From: Bacteroidales bacterium
Lineage (GTDB): Bacteria > Bacteroidota > Bacteroidia > Bacteroidales > F082
Direction: 5' to 3'
Assembly: GCA_900769945.1 (NCBI GenBank)
Contig: CAAGIO010000034.1
Location: 1 to 34,962, forward strand
Length of the DNA stretch: 34,962 nt
The notes beneath the pieces were generated by a model. The model worked only from the letters and a program-made list of their open reading frames with translations, ran no database searches and was not told where the DNA came from. Position 1 is the stretch's first letter, and each line of letters opens with the position of its first letter. Positions 23,671 to 33,264 of this stretch are shown here, one piece after another. A program made the translations under genes and the position numbers.

Positions 23671-26592
23671 ATGAAAAAGTTTCTTATAATTGTCACACTA
23701 ACAATTGTTTTTTTTGCTTGCTCTTCTGATAATCATGGTTCTTTCGATGACATACAGCCAGCTTCGTATGTGAACACCTTTATCGGCACTGACGCACATG
23801 GGCACACTTATCCGGGTGCTACGGCTCCTTTCGGCATGGTGCAACTAAGTCCTGACACGCGTATGGACTCGTGGGACGGCTGCTCCGGCTACCATTATTC
23901 CGATGGTCATATCTTAGGCTTCAGCCATACTCATCTTAGCGGAACGGGCTGCAACGATTATGGAGACTTCCGTTTTATGCCTTTCACGGGTGAGAAATAT
24001 TTTGTCTCAGGGAATGATGATGTCAAGGGTTATCGCTCCGCTTTCCGCCATGAGACCGAGTGCGCACGCCCCGGCTATTACAGCGTGATGCTTGATGACT
24101 ATAATATTAAGGTGGAACTTGCCGCCGGTATCCGTGCCGCCATGCACCGCTACTCCTATCCCGCCGGAACTAACGCCTCCCTCATCCTCGACCTCAAGGA
24201 GTCAACACTCTCCATGGAGAAGATTTACGACGCTTGGGTGAAGATTGAGGACAACAACACCATCAGCGGATTCCGCCGCACAGGGCAGTGGGCCAAGGAC
24301 CAATACCTTTATTTCTATGCCGAGTTCTCAAAGGACTTCACAAGCTATTCATCTGACGATAAAGGACTTGTTTATGCTTTCGACTTCGTCAACGACGGCA
24401 CTCCTCTCATGATGCGTATCGGCATCTCCGCCGTCGATGTGGAAGGTGCAAAGAACAACCTCGCCTCCGAGGTCAATGACTTCGACCTTGATGCTCTCGC
24501 ACATAGAACCTTCGAGATGTGGAACGATGAACTATCTCGAGTAGAAGTGAACAGCTCCCTCGAAAAAGACAAGACAATCTTCTATACATCTCTATATCAC
24601 TCATTTAGCGTGCCGAACATCTATTCTGATGCCGACGGCCGCTATCGCGCTCATGACCTTAAGATTCATCAGTCCGACAGACCTCGCTATACCGTGTTCT
24701 CTCTCTGGGACACCTTCCGCACCGAGAACCCTCTGCTCGCTCTCCTCACACCTCAACGTGAAGTGGATATCATCAACACCTTCTTGGATAATTATGAGAC
24801 AGGCGGAATACTCCCGACATGGGAACTCGCTGCAAATGAGACCTTCTGCATGATAGGCTACCACGCAATACCGGTCATTGCCGACGCATATATCAATGGA
24901 CTCACGGGCTTCGATGCTGAAAAGGCTCTCGCTGCAATGGTAGATAGAGCTAATGAGGATATCTTTGGCCTCGACTATTATAAGAGATATGGTTATATAG
25001 CAGCCGACGTTGAAGGTGAATCGGTGTCTAAGACTCTCGAATATGCTTACGATGACTGGTGTATTGCCCGCATGGCAGAGAAAATGGGTAAGAATGAAAT
25101 CGCTAACGAGTTCTATCGCAGAGCTCAATACTATAAGAACCTTTATGACCCTAAGACAAAGTTCTTCCGCGGAAGAAAAAACGGCGGATTCGTCACCCCT
25201 TTCGACCCCACACAAGTCAACTTCATGCTTACAGAAGCTAATACATGGCAATATAACTTCTTTGTCCCTCAAGATGTTAACACCCATATCGATATGATGG
25301 GCGGAATGAAGGAGTATGAGAAGATGCTTAACCAGCTGTTCCAATCATCATCGAAGATGTCGGGTCGTCAACAGGCTGACATCACCGGCTTGGTGGGACA
25401 ATATGCACACGGGAACGAGCCTTCCCACCACATGGCATATCTTTACAATTTCCTTGGGAAGCCTACTAAGACACAACGCCTTATCCATCAGATAATGAAT
25501 GAACTATATACTGACCAGCCTGACGGATTGTGCGGCAACGAGGACTGTGGACAGATGTCGGCATGGTATGTCATGAGCGCGATGGGGTTCTACCCCGTGA
25601 CACCAGAAAGCGGCTTATTTATTATAGGTGTGCCTCATTTTGAGAAGATGACTCTTAACCTTGAGAACGGGAAGAAGTTCACTATCGTAGCGAACAACAT
25701 CTCACATGAGAACAGATATATCGAGTCGGTGAAACTGAACGGAAAGGACCTCAAGAGAAGCTATCTCACTTTTGAGGAGGTGGTCGAGGGCGGCAAACTT
25801 GTTTTCAATATGACCTCAAAACGTAATTCCGACTGGGCGGTTAGCGAGGAGCAACGCCCGGTGATGCGTATCAATGCGGAACCTATTGTGACGACACCTG
25901 TGATAAACACTGTGGCATACGTCTTCTACGACACAATGAGCGTCAGTATCTCGCATGAGAACGAAGACGCGAAGATTTTCTATACCCTCAACGGGGAAGA
26001 ACCAACAGAGAACGGTATGCTTTACACCCAACCGTTTGTCATCGACGCCTCTACTGATATCAAGGCGATGGCTGTAGTCGGAGGACAACGCTCCACAACA
26101 GCAGTTGGCTCGTTCAAGAGAATCGACGCCGGACGAAACATCACCTTGCAGAACCCTTATAACACACAGTACGATGCGGGCGGTGATATCGCCCTTATCG
26201 ACTTGCAGCGAGGCAGCGATAACTTCCGCGTGGGAATGTGGCAGGGCTATCATGGCGTTGACATCATCGCAACAGTGGATATGGAGAAAGAGACGGAGAT
26301 ACACCGTCTGGCCGGGAGCTTCCTCCAAGACCAGAACTCATGGATTTTCATGCCAGAGAAGGTAGAGTTCTTCGTATCCAACGACGGAAAGAAATTCAAG
26401 TCGGTGGGCATAGTGAGAAATACTGTGCCTCAAGATGTTGATTATCCTGTCCTTCAGGAGCTTGAAGTTGTGAAGGACATTAAAGCCCGTTACGTGAGAA
26501 TGGTGGCATCAACGATAGGTGTCTGCCCTGACTGGCATGTGGGCGCAGGCGATAAGGCGTGGACATTCTGCGACGAGTTTATAATAGAATGA
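23671..26592 (+). CDS. GH92-family alpha-mannosidase, surface lipoprotein
   Basis: GH92 enzymes are calcium-dependent exo-alpha-mannosidases used by Bacteroidetes on host or yeast mannans and N-glycans. The 973-residue protein has a lipoprotein signal ending in Cys17 (VFFAC). The family start YVNTFIGTDAHGHTYPGATAPFGM is at about 33-56. TFRTENPLLALLTP lies near 348, ANETFCMIGYHA near 390, and the catalytic GNEPSHH at 581-587 (Glu583 the likely acid) with GNEDCGQ at 622-628. After the catalytic part comes a chitobiase/CHB_HEX_C-like beta module (about 745-815, ISHENEDAKIFYTLNGEEPT). A discoidin (F5/8C)-like carbohydrate-binding domain follows at about 825-973. No SusC/SusD pair is adjacent. Linkage specificity cannot be read from sequence. 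Confidence 0.95.
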   Translation: MKKFLIIVTLTIVFFACSSDNHGSFDDIQPASYVNTFIGTDAHGHTYPGATAPFGMVQLSPDTRMDSWDGCSGYHYSDGHILGFSHTHLSGTGCNDYGDFRFMPFTGEKYFVSGNDDVKGYRSAFRHETECARPGYYSVMLDDYNIKVELAAGIRAAMHRYSYPAGTNASLILDLKESTLSMEKIYDAWVKIEDNNTISGFRRTGQWAKDQYLYFYAEFSKDFTSYSSDDKGLVYAFDFVNDGTPLMMRIGISAVDVEGAKNNLASEVNDFDLDALAHRTFEMWNDELSRVEVNSSLEKDKTIFYTSLYHSFSVPNIYSDADGRYRAHDLKIHQSDRPRYTVFSLWDTFRTENPLLALLTPQREVDIINTFLDNYETGGILPTWELAANETFCMIGYHAIPVIADAYINGLTGFDAEKALAAMVDRANEDIFGLDYYKRYGYIAADVEGESVSKTLEYAYDDWCIARMAEKMGKNEIANEFYRRAQYYKNLYDPKTKFFRGRKNGGFVTPFDPTQVNFMLTEANTWQYNFFVPQDVNTHIDMMGGMKEYEKMLNQLFQSSSKMSGRQQADITGLVGQYAHGNEPSHHMAYLYNFLGKPTKTQRLIHQIMNELYTDQPDGLCGNEDCGQMSAWYVMSAMGFYPVTPESGLFIIGVPHFEKMTLNLENGKKFTIVANNISHENRYIESVKLNGKDLKRSYLTFEEVVEGGKLVFNMTSKRNSDWAVSEEQRPVMRINAEPIVTTPVINTVAYVFYDTMSVSISHENEDAKIFYTLNGEEPTENGMLYTQPFVIDASTDIKAMAVVGGQRSTTAVGSFKRIDAGRNITLQNPYNTQYDAGGDIALIDLQRGSDNFRVGMWQGYHGVDIIATVDMEKETEIHRLAGSFLQDQNSWIFMPEKVEFFVSNDGKKFKSVGIVRNTVPQDVDYPVLQELEVVKDIKARYVRMVASTIGVCPDWHVGAGDKAWTFCDEFIIE

Positions 26593-26855
26593 TTTTGTTA
26601 TCAATGTTGTCGTGGTTATTTGACGACAACGATAGACAACCATGGACAACTTAATTGGGAAGAATTGAAGGAATATTGTCTTTTGTTGTCAATGTTGTCG
26701 TGGTTATTTGACGACAACGGGGGCAACTATGGACAACTTCATTGGGAAGAATTGAAGGAATATTGTCTTTTGTTGTCAATGTTGTCGTGATTATTTGACG
26801 ACAACGATAGACAACCATGGACAACTTTATTAGGAAGAACTGAAGGAATGTTGTC
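26593..26855. repeat. Three tandem copies of an 88-bp repeat with nested inverted repeats
   Basis: Copies start at 26593, 26681 and 26768 (88, 87 and 88 bases), beginning right after the GH92 stop. A few bases of a fourth copy (TTTTGTT) follow. Each unit contains TTGTCGT and ACGACAA as a 7-bp stem around a 9-base loop, framed by an outer GTTGTC/GACAAC pair (the first copy has GTTATC). Units differ by scattered substitutions and one deletion in the middle copy. No protein-coding frame runs through the array. See the findings. Confidence 0.9.
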
Positions 26856-26873
26856 TTTTGTTTATAAAATAAA

Positions 26874-26899
26874 TCCCCCGAAGGCTTGCCTTCGGGGGA
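26874..26899. terminator. Strong GC-rich terminator hairpin
   Basis: TCCCCCGAAGG pairs with CCTTCGGGGGA around a CTTG loop, 14 bases after the stop of the gene at 26914. On the minus strand it is followed by TTTATTTTATAAAC. It may serve both the minus gene and read-through from GH92. Confidence 0.8.
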
Positions 26900-26913
26900 A
26901 AAGAAGATATCCT

Positions 26914-28863
26914 TTATCTTATCACTATTTTTGTCGTTGTAGTATATCCGTTAGAAGATATTGTGCAGAAATAGACGCCTGATTCTAAGTCGTTGGTTTC
27001 TATTTCGTTGTATCCTGCTGTAAGGTTCTTGTTAGTGCATTTTACCGATTGTCCGGCAAGGTTAAGGAAGTTGATGTCGGCGTTACAATCCATTGACACG
27101 CTGATGTTGAAGCCTTGGTCAGCTGTTGTCGGGTTAGGATAAGCATTCAGTTCGTTTATTGGGTTGACTTCGGCAACATTGTCGTAGTACATCTGCAATT
27201 TAATAGCGTTGAGGCAGTTGTTTGATGGAGAATATTGTCCATAATTGACGGCGTACATTCCTTGGATGTCGTCGTACATATATGTAAACCAAGCCTCTCC
27301 GTTTTCAGCTTTAGTGAGAGCTGTTGTCACAACGCCTTCGTCATAGAAGTGCAGTGCGCTTTCGAACAGGTTAATCTCATCGTAATACCAGTTACCGTCT
27401 TTGTCGCGTTGGGTGATGTAAGGTGTTCTATACCAGTAGGAGCCGTCGTTACGTAAGTCGGAGAGTACGCTATAGATAACGGCGATGCTGTTGTCGTCGC
27501 CTAAAGCTATACCAGGCCATGTGGCGAGTCCGAAGGAATAATATGTTCCCCAGTATGTATCGTAAGCATCGTATTCAGGATAGGTGTTGCCTGCTTCACT
27601 CACGTAGCCGAACACGTTGAGGTTCTCGTAGTTATCAGCTTCAGCGAGATAGAACATTCTGCTGTAGCTTAGTTTGTCGTTGATGCTGGTGAATCCGTTT
27701 GTCTCATCGCCCGACCAGTCGCCAACGTTAGGGATCTGGTGGCCGCCTTGTTCGTTAGTATAGTTTGAGTTCCAATAGTTTATCGAGCCGAATTGGTCCC
27801 ACCAGTAGTAATAGCCGTAGCCATAGCTTTGTTCTGCCATTGACCAAATGCCTGTGGCGAACACTACGTGCACGGTGCCGTCGTCTCCGATAGCGATGGA
27901 GTGTGTGTTGTCGCAACTATAGATATAGTCTTCGTTTGTGTAGGAAGGTGTTCCGGTCTCGTATGCGACGTTGAAGTCGAAGTGAGGGTAAGGGTTCTCG
28001 AATATTGTCACCTGTTCCCATGTCTCGCCATTATCGTGAGAGATCATATAGAAGAGGTCGGAGGTGAATCCGCCGAACAATATTGCTACATTGTCACCGT
28101 TGACAGCTATCTCGTATTCGTCGGTCCAGACGTTGCCGTTCTGCCCTTCCGGTCCGTTGTCGTAGAGGCATACTGGCTCAGACCATGTTGCGCCGCCGTC
28201 GGCAGAGCGTATATATCTTGCCTCGAAGGTGTTGTAGTTGCCGGCCTGATAGGATGTGTTGGCGACGACGTGAATATATTTTCCGTCATCAGAGGCTGCC
28301 ACTCTTGGACCGTAAAGACCTGGGAACGAGCCTATCAGCTGCCATTCGCCTGTATAATAAAGGTCTCTCTTGAAGATGTTGACGCTTGTGGTCTCTCCAT
28401 CAAGTTTGCCTCTTGAGGCGAGTATGACGCTGTTGCCGAAAGACGCTATTGATGGTGATGCTGACTGGAACGACTCCACTCTTGCCTCCGGGAAGTCGTT
28501 GAAGCTGTTTGTCGATGGGTTATAGTAGTTATATCCTGTGCCTCTGTCGGCGAAGCCTTCTTCTTGTGACCATGTTGAGACCACACCTACTGCGCCGTCG
28601 CCAAAACGAGCGATTCTGTTTCCAACGGAGCCTCCCGTCTGGTAGTCATAGATAGACACCATGGTCTCGTATTCGGTGTAGTCGCCAGCTTCTCTCACAT
28701 TGTTGATAATGCTCCTTGTCGGAGCTGGCGTGTATGTCTCTAAGATTATTTCGCCATTGTCTGGTTGTCTTCCAAATATTGGAGTCCCTGTTGGTCTTGT
28801 CTGTTGTGCGATACCTACTGTGGTACAGACTGAAAGTGCTAATAATAATAGAGATTTTTTCAT
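26914..28863 (-). CDS. T9SS-exported protein with Asp-box repeats (paralogue)
   Basis: The 649-residue product has a signal peptide (LLLLALSVCTTVGIA) and a type A T9SS sorting domain (AYPNPTTADQGF, then NLAGQSVKCTNKNLTAG, GVYFCTISSNGY, TTTKIVIR). The middle shows two Asp-boxes (SADGGATW and SHDNGETW) and propeller-like strands rich in Tyr and Trp. It matches the protein at 21567-23507 along its whole length, for example DRGTGYNYY and DFPEARVESFQSASPSIASFG against DRGTGYNFY and EPESRVENIRTGWPSIAQYG. It starts 40 bases after the TonB-barrel gene, with no promoter in the gap, so the two are probably cotranscribed. It may be a surface binding protein or a glycosidase; I see no catalytic set. Confidence 0.88.
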   Translation of the reverse strand: MKKSLLLLALSVCTTVGIAQQTRPTGTPIFGRQPDNGEIILETYTPAPTRSIINNVREAGDYTEYETMVSIYDYQTGGSVGNRIARFGDGAVGVVSTWSQEEGFADRGTGYNYYNPSTNSFNDFPEARVESFQSASPSIASFGNSVILASRGKLDGETTSVNIFKRDLYYTGEWQLIGSFPGLYGPRVAASDDGKYIHVVANTSYQAGNYNTFEARYIRSADGGATWSEPVCLYDNGPEGQNGNVWTDEYEIAVNGDNVAILFGGFTSDLFYMISHDNGETWEQVTIFENPYPHFDFNVAYETGTPSYTNEDYIYSCDNTHSIAIGDDGTVHVVFATGIWSMAEQSYGYGYYYWWDQFGSINYWNSNYTNEQGGHQIPNVGDWSGDETNGFTSINDKLSYSRMFYLAEADNYENLNVFGYVSEAGNTYPEYDAYDTYWGTYYSFGLATWPGIALGDDNSIAVIYSVLSDLRNDGSYWYRTPYITQRDKDGNWYYDEINLFESALHFYDEGVVTTALTKAENGEAWFTYMYDDIQGMYAVNYGQYSPSNNCLNAIKLQMYYDNVAEVNPINELNAYPNPTTADQGFNISVSMDCNADINFLNLAGQSVKCTNKNLTAGYNEIETNDLESGVYFCTISSNGYTTTTKIVIR

Positions 28864-28903
28864 GGTATAATTGTTTGGTTAATAAATATGTTTGGGTTGA
28901 TTA

Positions 28904-31414
28904 TTATTCCATATATGATTCGTCTTCGCTTTCGTTTTCGTTAAAGTTATTTTGTTTGTTACGTTTCTGTCCATTGTCGTTGATTCTGTAGTTGAAGTTC
29001 AGTGTCATGGTTGTCTTGCTCCATGAGCCTTCGCTATATTGCCAGAAGTTTGAGCCCCACGACTCTCCTGCGTGTGAGCGTGAGCCTAAGACGTCTCTGA
29101 CATTCAGAGTCAGCGTTCCTTTTCCATTAAACACCTCGCGTGATGCGGCGAAGTCAAGCCAGTAGTTGGCTTTACGGAATCCGAGAGGTTCGTTATGTGG
29201 TCCCATAAAATGTCCGGTGACCTGCATGTTGCACACCTTATTAATATTGAACCTTGTCACGAGACGTCCGATAAGGTTATATGATTCTGTGGTATAATGG
29301 GTTCCTTTGTAGTCGCCAGTGGTGCATGACTTGAAGAGGTTGATGTTACCGTTGATGTCCCACCATTTTAGAATCTTTATTGAAGCCACTGCTTCTAATC
29401 CGTAGTCGTCGCTGATACCGAAGTTCCAAGGCATGCTTGTAGAGATGTCGTCAACGACTTCGGTGAAATGCCGTATGATGTCGGTGCTGTGGCGGTAATA
29501 TCCTGTGAGGTTGAAGTTGCCTCCTTTCCAGTATTTCAGGTAAGAGAACTCGTAACTGTCGGTGAACACCGGTCTTAGTTCGGGGTTACCTACACGGAAG
29601 TTCCTGTCGTCGTTGAAGGAGCTGTAGGGAGCCATCTGTCTGTAACCCGGGCGGCGTATTCTCCTTGTGTAACTCAGCTGCAGCTGGTCTTCCTCGGTCA
29701 GCTTGAAGTTGACATGTCCGCTTGGGAAGATGTTATGGTAGTTCTGTGTATGTTTGTAGTCTTTGTCGATATACGATGCCATGGTGTAGGTATATTCGTA
29801 ACGTGCTCCGGCGAGGAAGGAGAATAGTCCTACTTCGGTGCCGTAACTTGCGTACAGTGCGGCAACCTGTTGGTTGAAGTTGAACTCATGGCAGTATGGG
29901 GTTAGGAACTCGTTGTTTTCTTTCACTATGGCGGTGTTTGTTGGGAGCCTGTTGGTGTATTTCGCACCCGCCTCAATCGAATGCAGTCCGAGATGATAAG
30001 CAAAATCGATGGTGCCTTGTATGTTCCTGTTGGTCTCTCTGTTGTCGGTATATTGGTATATAGTGGAGTCGGGGATGAATATGCCGTTATTCATATTTTC
30101 TTCTGTAAGATATTGGTTTTCTGTTATCTCAGACCATTCTCGTTCGGTGTTTTGTGAATATCTGAAAGAGGCTTTCAAATAATTATCCTTGGTGACGAAA
30201 TATTTGTCGTAATCGAAAGTCATCTCTGTCATCGGTCTGGTGTTACGCCAGTCTTCAGCACGTGTCGAGAATATGTCACTTATGTTAGGGTCCTGGAACT
30301 TATCTATATAGGTCACTGTTGGGGTGTTATGACCTTGTCCTTGTCGGTACATGGCGGAGAAGGAAAGGATGTCATTATCAGTGATATAGTAGTCGAGGCC
30401 GCCGCGAAGGGTATGTCCTTTCATGTTTCTGCCTCTTTCTGTAATCTGTTCCGACACTTGTGAGGCGTCGTCATGGTTCATGATGTCGGGGTCGTATGTA
30501 GCGCCGTCTCTAAAATATTCTGTCTTTGCGTAGCCGTCGCTTATCTCGTCTCTGTAGTTGAAGTTGTAGTTTGCGAAGATGTTGAAGCGTCTGAGTCTGT
30601 AGTTCACGCTTGCTCCTATGCCTGCGTTGAAAGGGAAGGGCTCCGGCATCTTCTTACCCCATTGGAACGGTATGCCGCCTCTCACGTCGATGCTGCCGTT
30701 AAGGCCTTTGCGTTTGTCTTTCTTTAACACAATGTTTATTATTCCCGCTGTGCCTTCCGCGTCGTATCTCACCGATGGGTTCGTCACCACCTCGATACGC
30801 TCAATCATGTCTGCTTGAAGGCTCCTTAGCGCGTCTTGTGTGCTCGTGCCAACAAGTCCAGACACCTTTCCGTCAACGAGAATCTGCACTCCGTCATCGC
30901 CTCTTAGGCTCACGTTGCCCTCAACATCAACCGACACCGACGGTATGTTTTCTAACACCTCTATGGCGTTCCCCGCCGTCGATGCTACGTCTTTCCCTAC
31001 ATTGAAGACACGCTTGTCGAGCGTCATCGTCATGGTGCTTTTCTCCGCCAGGACCTCCACCTCGTCGAGTATCTCGCTCTCCTGCTCTAAGAAAATCTTT
31101 CCGAGCTGCTTGTCCTTGTCATCTTCGCTGATAGTGATGGAAATCTCCTTCTTGATGTATCCGAGATATTGGATGTCAATACGATAGGTGCCGACCACCG
31201 CCTCTAATACGAACTCTCCTTTGATGTCGGTGACTACTCCGGTTACAAATGCGTCGTCGGGCATACGGAACAGACTCGCTGACGCGTATTCAAGCGGCTC
31301 CCCACTGTCTTTGTCCAAAACACGTCCCTTGATCTCGACTACGTTACCGGCAAATGCCAACGCGTTGATTGTTAATAATAAAAATGTAACTAAGATGAAT
31401 TTTATTCTTTTCAT
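28904..31414 (-). CDS. TonB-dependent receptor-like outer-membrane beta-barrel protein
   Basis: The 836-residue protein belongs to the Bacteroidota group of TonB-dependent-like barrels. A signal peptide (ILVTFLLLTINALAFA) is followed by a CarboxypepD-regulatory-like domain at about 27-105 (IKGRVLDKDSGEPLEYASASLF). A plug domain (about 110-235) contains NIPSVSVDVEGNVSLRG, VLVDG-type QILVDGK and IERIEVVTNPSVRYDAEGTAGIINI. A long outer-membrane barrel of the OMP_b-brl_3 type then runs to near the end, with RRPGYRQMAPYSSF near 590. Such proteins take up peptides, metal complexes or glycans using ExbB-ExbD energy. No SusD partner is present, so it is not a standard Sus transporter. It heads a unit with the T9SS protein at 26914-28863. 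Confidence 0.9.
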   Translation of the reverse strand: MKRIKFILVTFLLLTINALAFAGNVVEIKGRVLDKDSGEPLEYASASLFRMPDDAFVTGVVTDIKGEFVLEAVVGTYRIDIQYLGYIKKEISITISEDDKDKQLGKIFLEQESEILDEVEVLAEKSTMTMTLDKRVFNVGKDVASTAGNAIEVLENIPSVSVDVEGNVSLRGDDGVQILVDGKVSGLVGTSTQDALRSLQADMIERIEVVTNPSVRYDAEGTAGIINIVLKKDKRKGLNGSIDVRGGIPFQWGKKMPEPFPFNAGIGASVNYRLRRFNIFANYNFNYRDEISDGYAKTEYFRDGATYDPDIMNHDDASQVSEQITERGRNMKGHTLRGGLDYYITDNDILSFSAMYRQGQGHNTPTVTYIDKFQDPNISDIFSTRAEDWRNTRPMTEMTFDYDKYFVTKDNYLKASFRYSQNTEREWSEITENQYLTEENMNNGIFIPDSTIYQYTDNRETNRNIQGTIDFAYHLGLHSIEAGAKYTNRLPTNTAIVKENNEFLTPYCHEFNFNQQVAALYASYGTEVGLFSFLAGARYEYTYTMASYIDKDYKHTQNYHNIFPSGHVNFKLTEEDQLQLSYTRRIRRPGYRQMAPYSSFNDDRNFRVGNPELRPVFTDSYEFSYLKYWKGGNFNLTGYYRHSTDIIRHFTEVVDDISTSMPWNFGISDDYGLEAVASIKILKWWDINGNINLFKSCTTGDYKGTHYTTESYNLIGRLVTRFNINKVCNMQVTGHFMGPHNEPLGFRKANYWLDFAASREVFNGKGTLTLNVRDVLGSRSHAGESWGSNFWQYSEGSWSKTTMTLNFNYRINDNGQKRNKQNNFNENESEDESYME

Positions 31415-31436
31415 AAAAGATTTTTTTTAAGACTTG

Positions 31437-31444
31437 CAAATTTA
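31437..31444 (-). promoter_or_regulatory. -7 element for the TonB-barrel unit
   Basis: The minus strand reads TAAATTTG (TAnnTTTG) 23 bases upstream of the start codon. The upstream region is very AT-rich, and no TTG stands at the standard spacing. Confidence 0.5.
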
Positions 31445-31646
31445 AATATATTTTTTTTCTAAGATACTTTAAATAAATAAATAAGTAAAATATTCGTTTG
31501 AATTAGATTTTTTGGCTTTGAAATGGTAAAATAAGGTTTTGAATTGAATAATCATTGTTTGTTTGCTTGTGTTATCTCTTATTAGCGATTCGTAATGTTG
31601 TGTTGTTTTTTATGATGGCGAGGGCGTGTTATCGGAACTTTTTTTA

Positions 31647-31654
31647 TAATTTTG
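31647..31654 (+). promoter_or_regulatory. -7 element for the HD-domain/ZIP unit
   Basis: TAATTTTG matches TAnnTTTG and lies 20 bases before the HD-gene ATG. The -33 position holds GTG instead of TTG. Confidence 0.5.
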
Positions 31655-31673
31655 CGGTTGAAAAAAATATGAG

Positions 31674-32300
31674 ATGGAAGTTGATATTGAGTTGAGGCGG
31701 TATGTTGAGGCGAACATCTTGCCGTGTTATCATGACTTTGACAAGGCGCATAGGGTTGACCATGCGTTGACGGTTATAGAGGAGAGTCTTCGTTTGTCGG
31801 AGCATTATCCGGAGACGAGGGCTGACATGGTGTATGTTGTTGCGGCGTATCACGACACGGGTCTTGTCAATGGTCGTGAGAATCATCATGTTGATTCGGG
31901 GAGGATATTGTTGTCGGACGATAATCTGAGGCGATGGTTTGATGATGATGAGTTGCGTGTTATGGCGGAGGCGGTGGAGGACCATCGGGCGTCATCGGGG
32001 CATGAGCCGCGTTCGATATATGGGAAGATAGTGGCTGAGGCTGACAGGCTCATAGATGTTGAAACGGTGATACGTCGGACGGTGCAGTACGGGTTGAAGC
32101 ATTATCCCGCGTTGACGGAGGAGGAGCAGTATGAGAGGATGTGCGCCCATCTGAGGGAGAAATATCTTGAGGGCGGATACCTTAGGCTATGGATACCAGA
32201 GTCGGAGAATGGGGTGCGTTTGGCGAGGCTTCGTGAGGTGGCTGCCGATACGTCTCGTCTCAGAGCTCTTTTTAATAAATATTATTCACAAGAAAAATAA
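31674..32300 (+). CDS. HD-domain hydrolase
   Basis: HD-domain proteins are metal-dependent phosphohydrolases, often acting on nucleotides. The 208-residue product shows the full metal-binding set: His26 in AHRVDHA, His60-Asp61 in AAYHDTGL, and Asp124 in AEADRLID. Extra histidines (71, 72, 104) add to the site, as in the two-metal phosphodiesterase-like subgroup. It has no signal peptide. The substrate is unknown. The zip gene follows after 6 bases, so the two form an operon. A second ATG one codon upstream in another frame (31671) gives no open frame of interest. Confidence 0.88.
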   Translation: MEVDIELRRYVEANILPCYHDFDKAHRVDHALTVIEESLRLSEHYPETRADMVYVVAAYHDTGLVNGRENHHVDSGRILLSDDNLRRWFDDDELRVMAEAVEDHRASSGHEPRSIYGKIVAEADRLIDVETVIRRTVQYGLKHYPALTEEEQYERMCAHLREKYLEGGYLRLWIPESENGVRLARLREVAADTSRLRALFNKYYSQEK

Positions 32301-32306
32301 TTCGTT

Positions 32307-33098
32307 ATGTCAGATATTTTGTTGGTAATCATTGGTTTTTCTATTATCTTCCTGATGACGACGTTAGGCTCTGCCGTTGTCTTTGTCTTCAGGCGTGATA
32401 TCTCGAAGCGTCTTCATTGCTTGTTGATTGGTTTTGCCGCGGGAGTGATGATTGCGGCGTCGGTATGGTCGTTGCTTTTGCCGTCGTTGGAGCAGGCGTC
32501 GGAGACCATGGGTTCGTTCTCGTGGGTTCCCGCCGCTGTGGGCTTTGTGATAGGAGGGCTGTTCCTTGAGTTCTTGGACAAGGTGGTGCCGCATTTCCAT
32601 ATAGGGACGAATGAGGAGGAGGGACCTAACCTTCATGTCAGGAAGTCGATAAAGCTGTTTCTCGCGGTGATGTTGCATAACATTCCGGAGGGTCTTGCGG
32701 TGGGTTTTGCTTTCGGGGCGGCCTCGGCGGCTGGGGAGCACGCGGCTTACGTGTCGGCTCTTGGACTTGCCATCGGAATAGGTATCCAGAACCTGCCAGA
32801 GGGAGCGGCGGTGACACTGCCGCTGTATCAGGTGACACGTAAGAAGATGAGGTCGTTCCTCTTTGGGATGTTCAGCGGTGCGGTGGAGCCTCTCTCCGCT
32901 ATAGTGGGTTTCTTTCTCGCCTCATCACTCGTCAGCCTTCAGCCTTGGATGCTCGCCTTCGCTGCCGGCGCGATGATCTTCGTTGTGGCTGAAGACCTTA
33001 TCCCTGATGCTAATGTGCACGATAACCCTCATTCCGGGACTTGGGGCGTGATGATCGGCTTCGTCATCATGATGATTCTCGACGTCGCTCTCGGTTGA
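32307..33098 (+). CDS. ZIP-family divalent metal transporter
   Basis: ZIP proteins move Zn2+ (and sometimes Fe2+ or Mn2+) into the cytoplasm. The 263-residue protein has about eight membrane helices. The binuclear metal site is seen as HNIPEG at 124-129 in helix 4 and QNLPEG at 161-166 in helix 5. A His-containing cytoplasmic loop (PHFHIG, 95-100) lies between helices 3 and 4, as is usual. It is close to the ZupT/GufA type. It lies 6 bases after the HD gene. No metal-responsive operator is evident near the shared promoter. Confidence 0.92.
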   Translation: MSDILLVIIGFSIIFLMTTLGSAVVFVFRRDISKRLHCLLIGFAAGVMIAASVWSLLLPSLEQASETMGSFSWVPAAVGFVIGGLFLEFLDKVVPHFHIGTNEEEGPNLHVRKSIKLFLAVMLHNIPEGLAVGFAFGAASAAGEHAAYVSALGLAIGIGIQNLPEGAAVTLPLYQVTRKKMRSFLFGMFSGAVEPLSAIVGFFLASSLVSLQPWMLAFAAGAMIFVVAEDLIPDANVHDNPHSGTWGVMIGFVIMMILDVALG

Positions 33099-33264
33099 CG
33101 CTTCCTCGTCAAAAATAGCGTTATTTTCCCCTTCCTTTTTATCGCATTGTGTTAGGTGATGTCACCGAGATAACAAGGCATTATTCCTTTTTTTTGTAAA
33201 ATGACTCCTCTAATACATTGAAAAACAATGGTATTTGTTAATAATATTTTTTTATTAATAATTG

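Noticed and set aside
26593..26855. The repeats as a CRISPR array
   Set aside because: The copies are directly joined, with no unique spacers between constant repeats, and no cas genes are near.
33155..33166. GGTGATGTCACC palindrome upstream of the YitT promoter
   Set aside because: Only 5-base arms and about 100 bases from the promoter. It is too short to claim as an operator.
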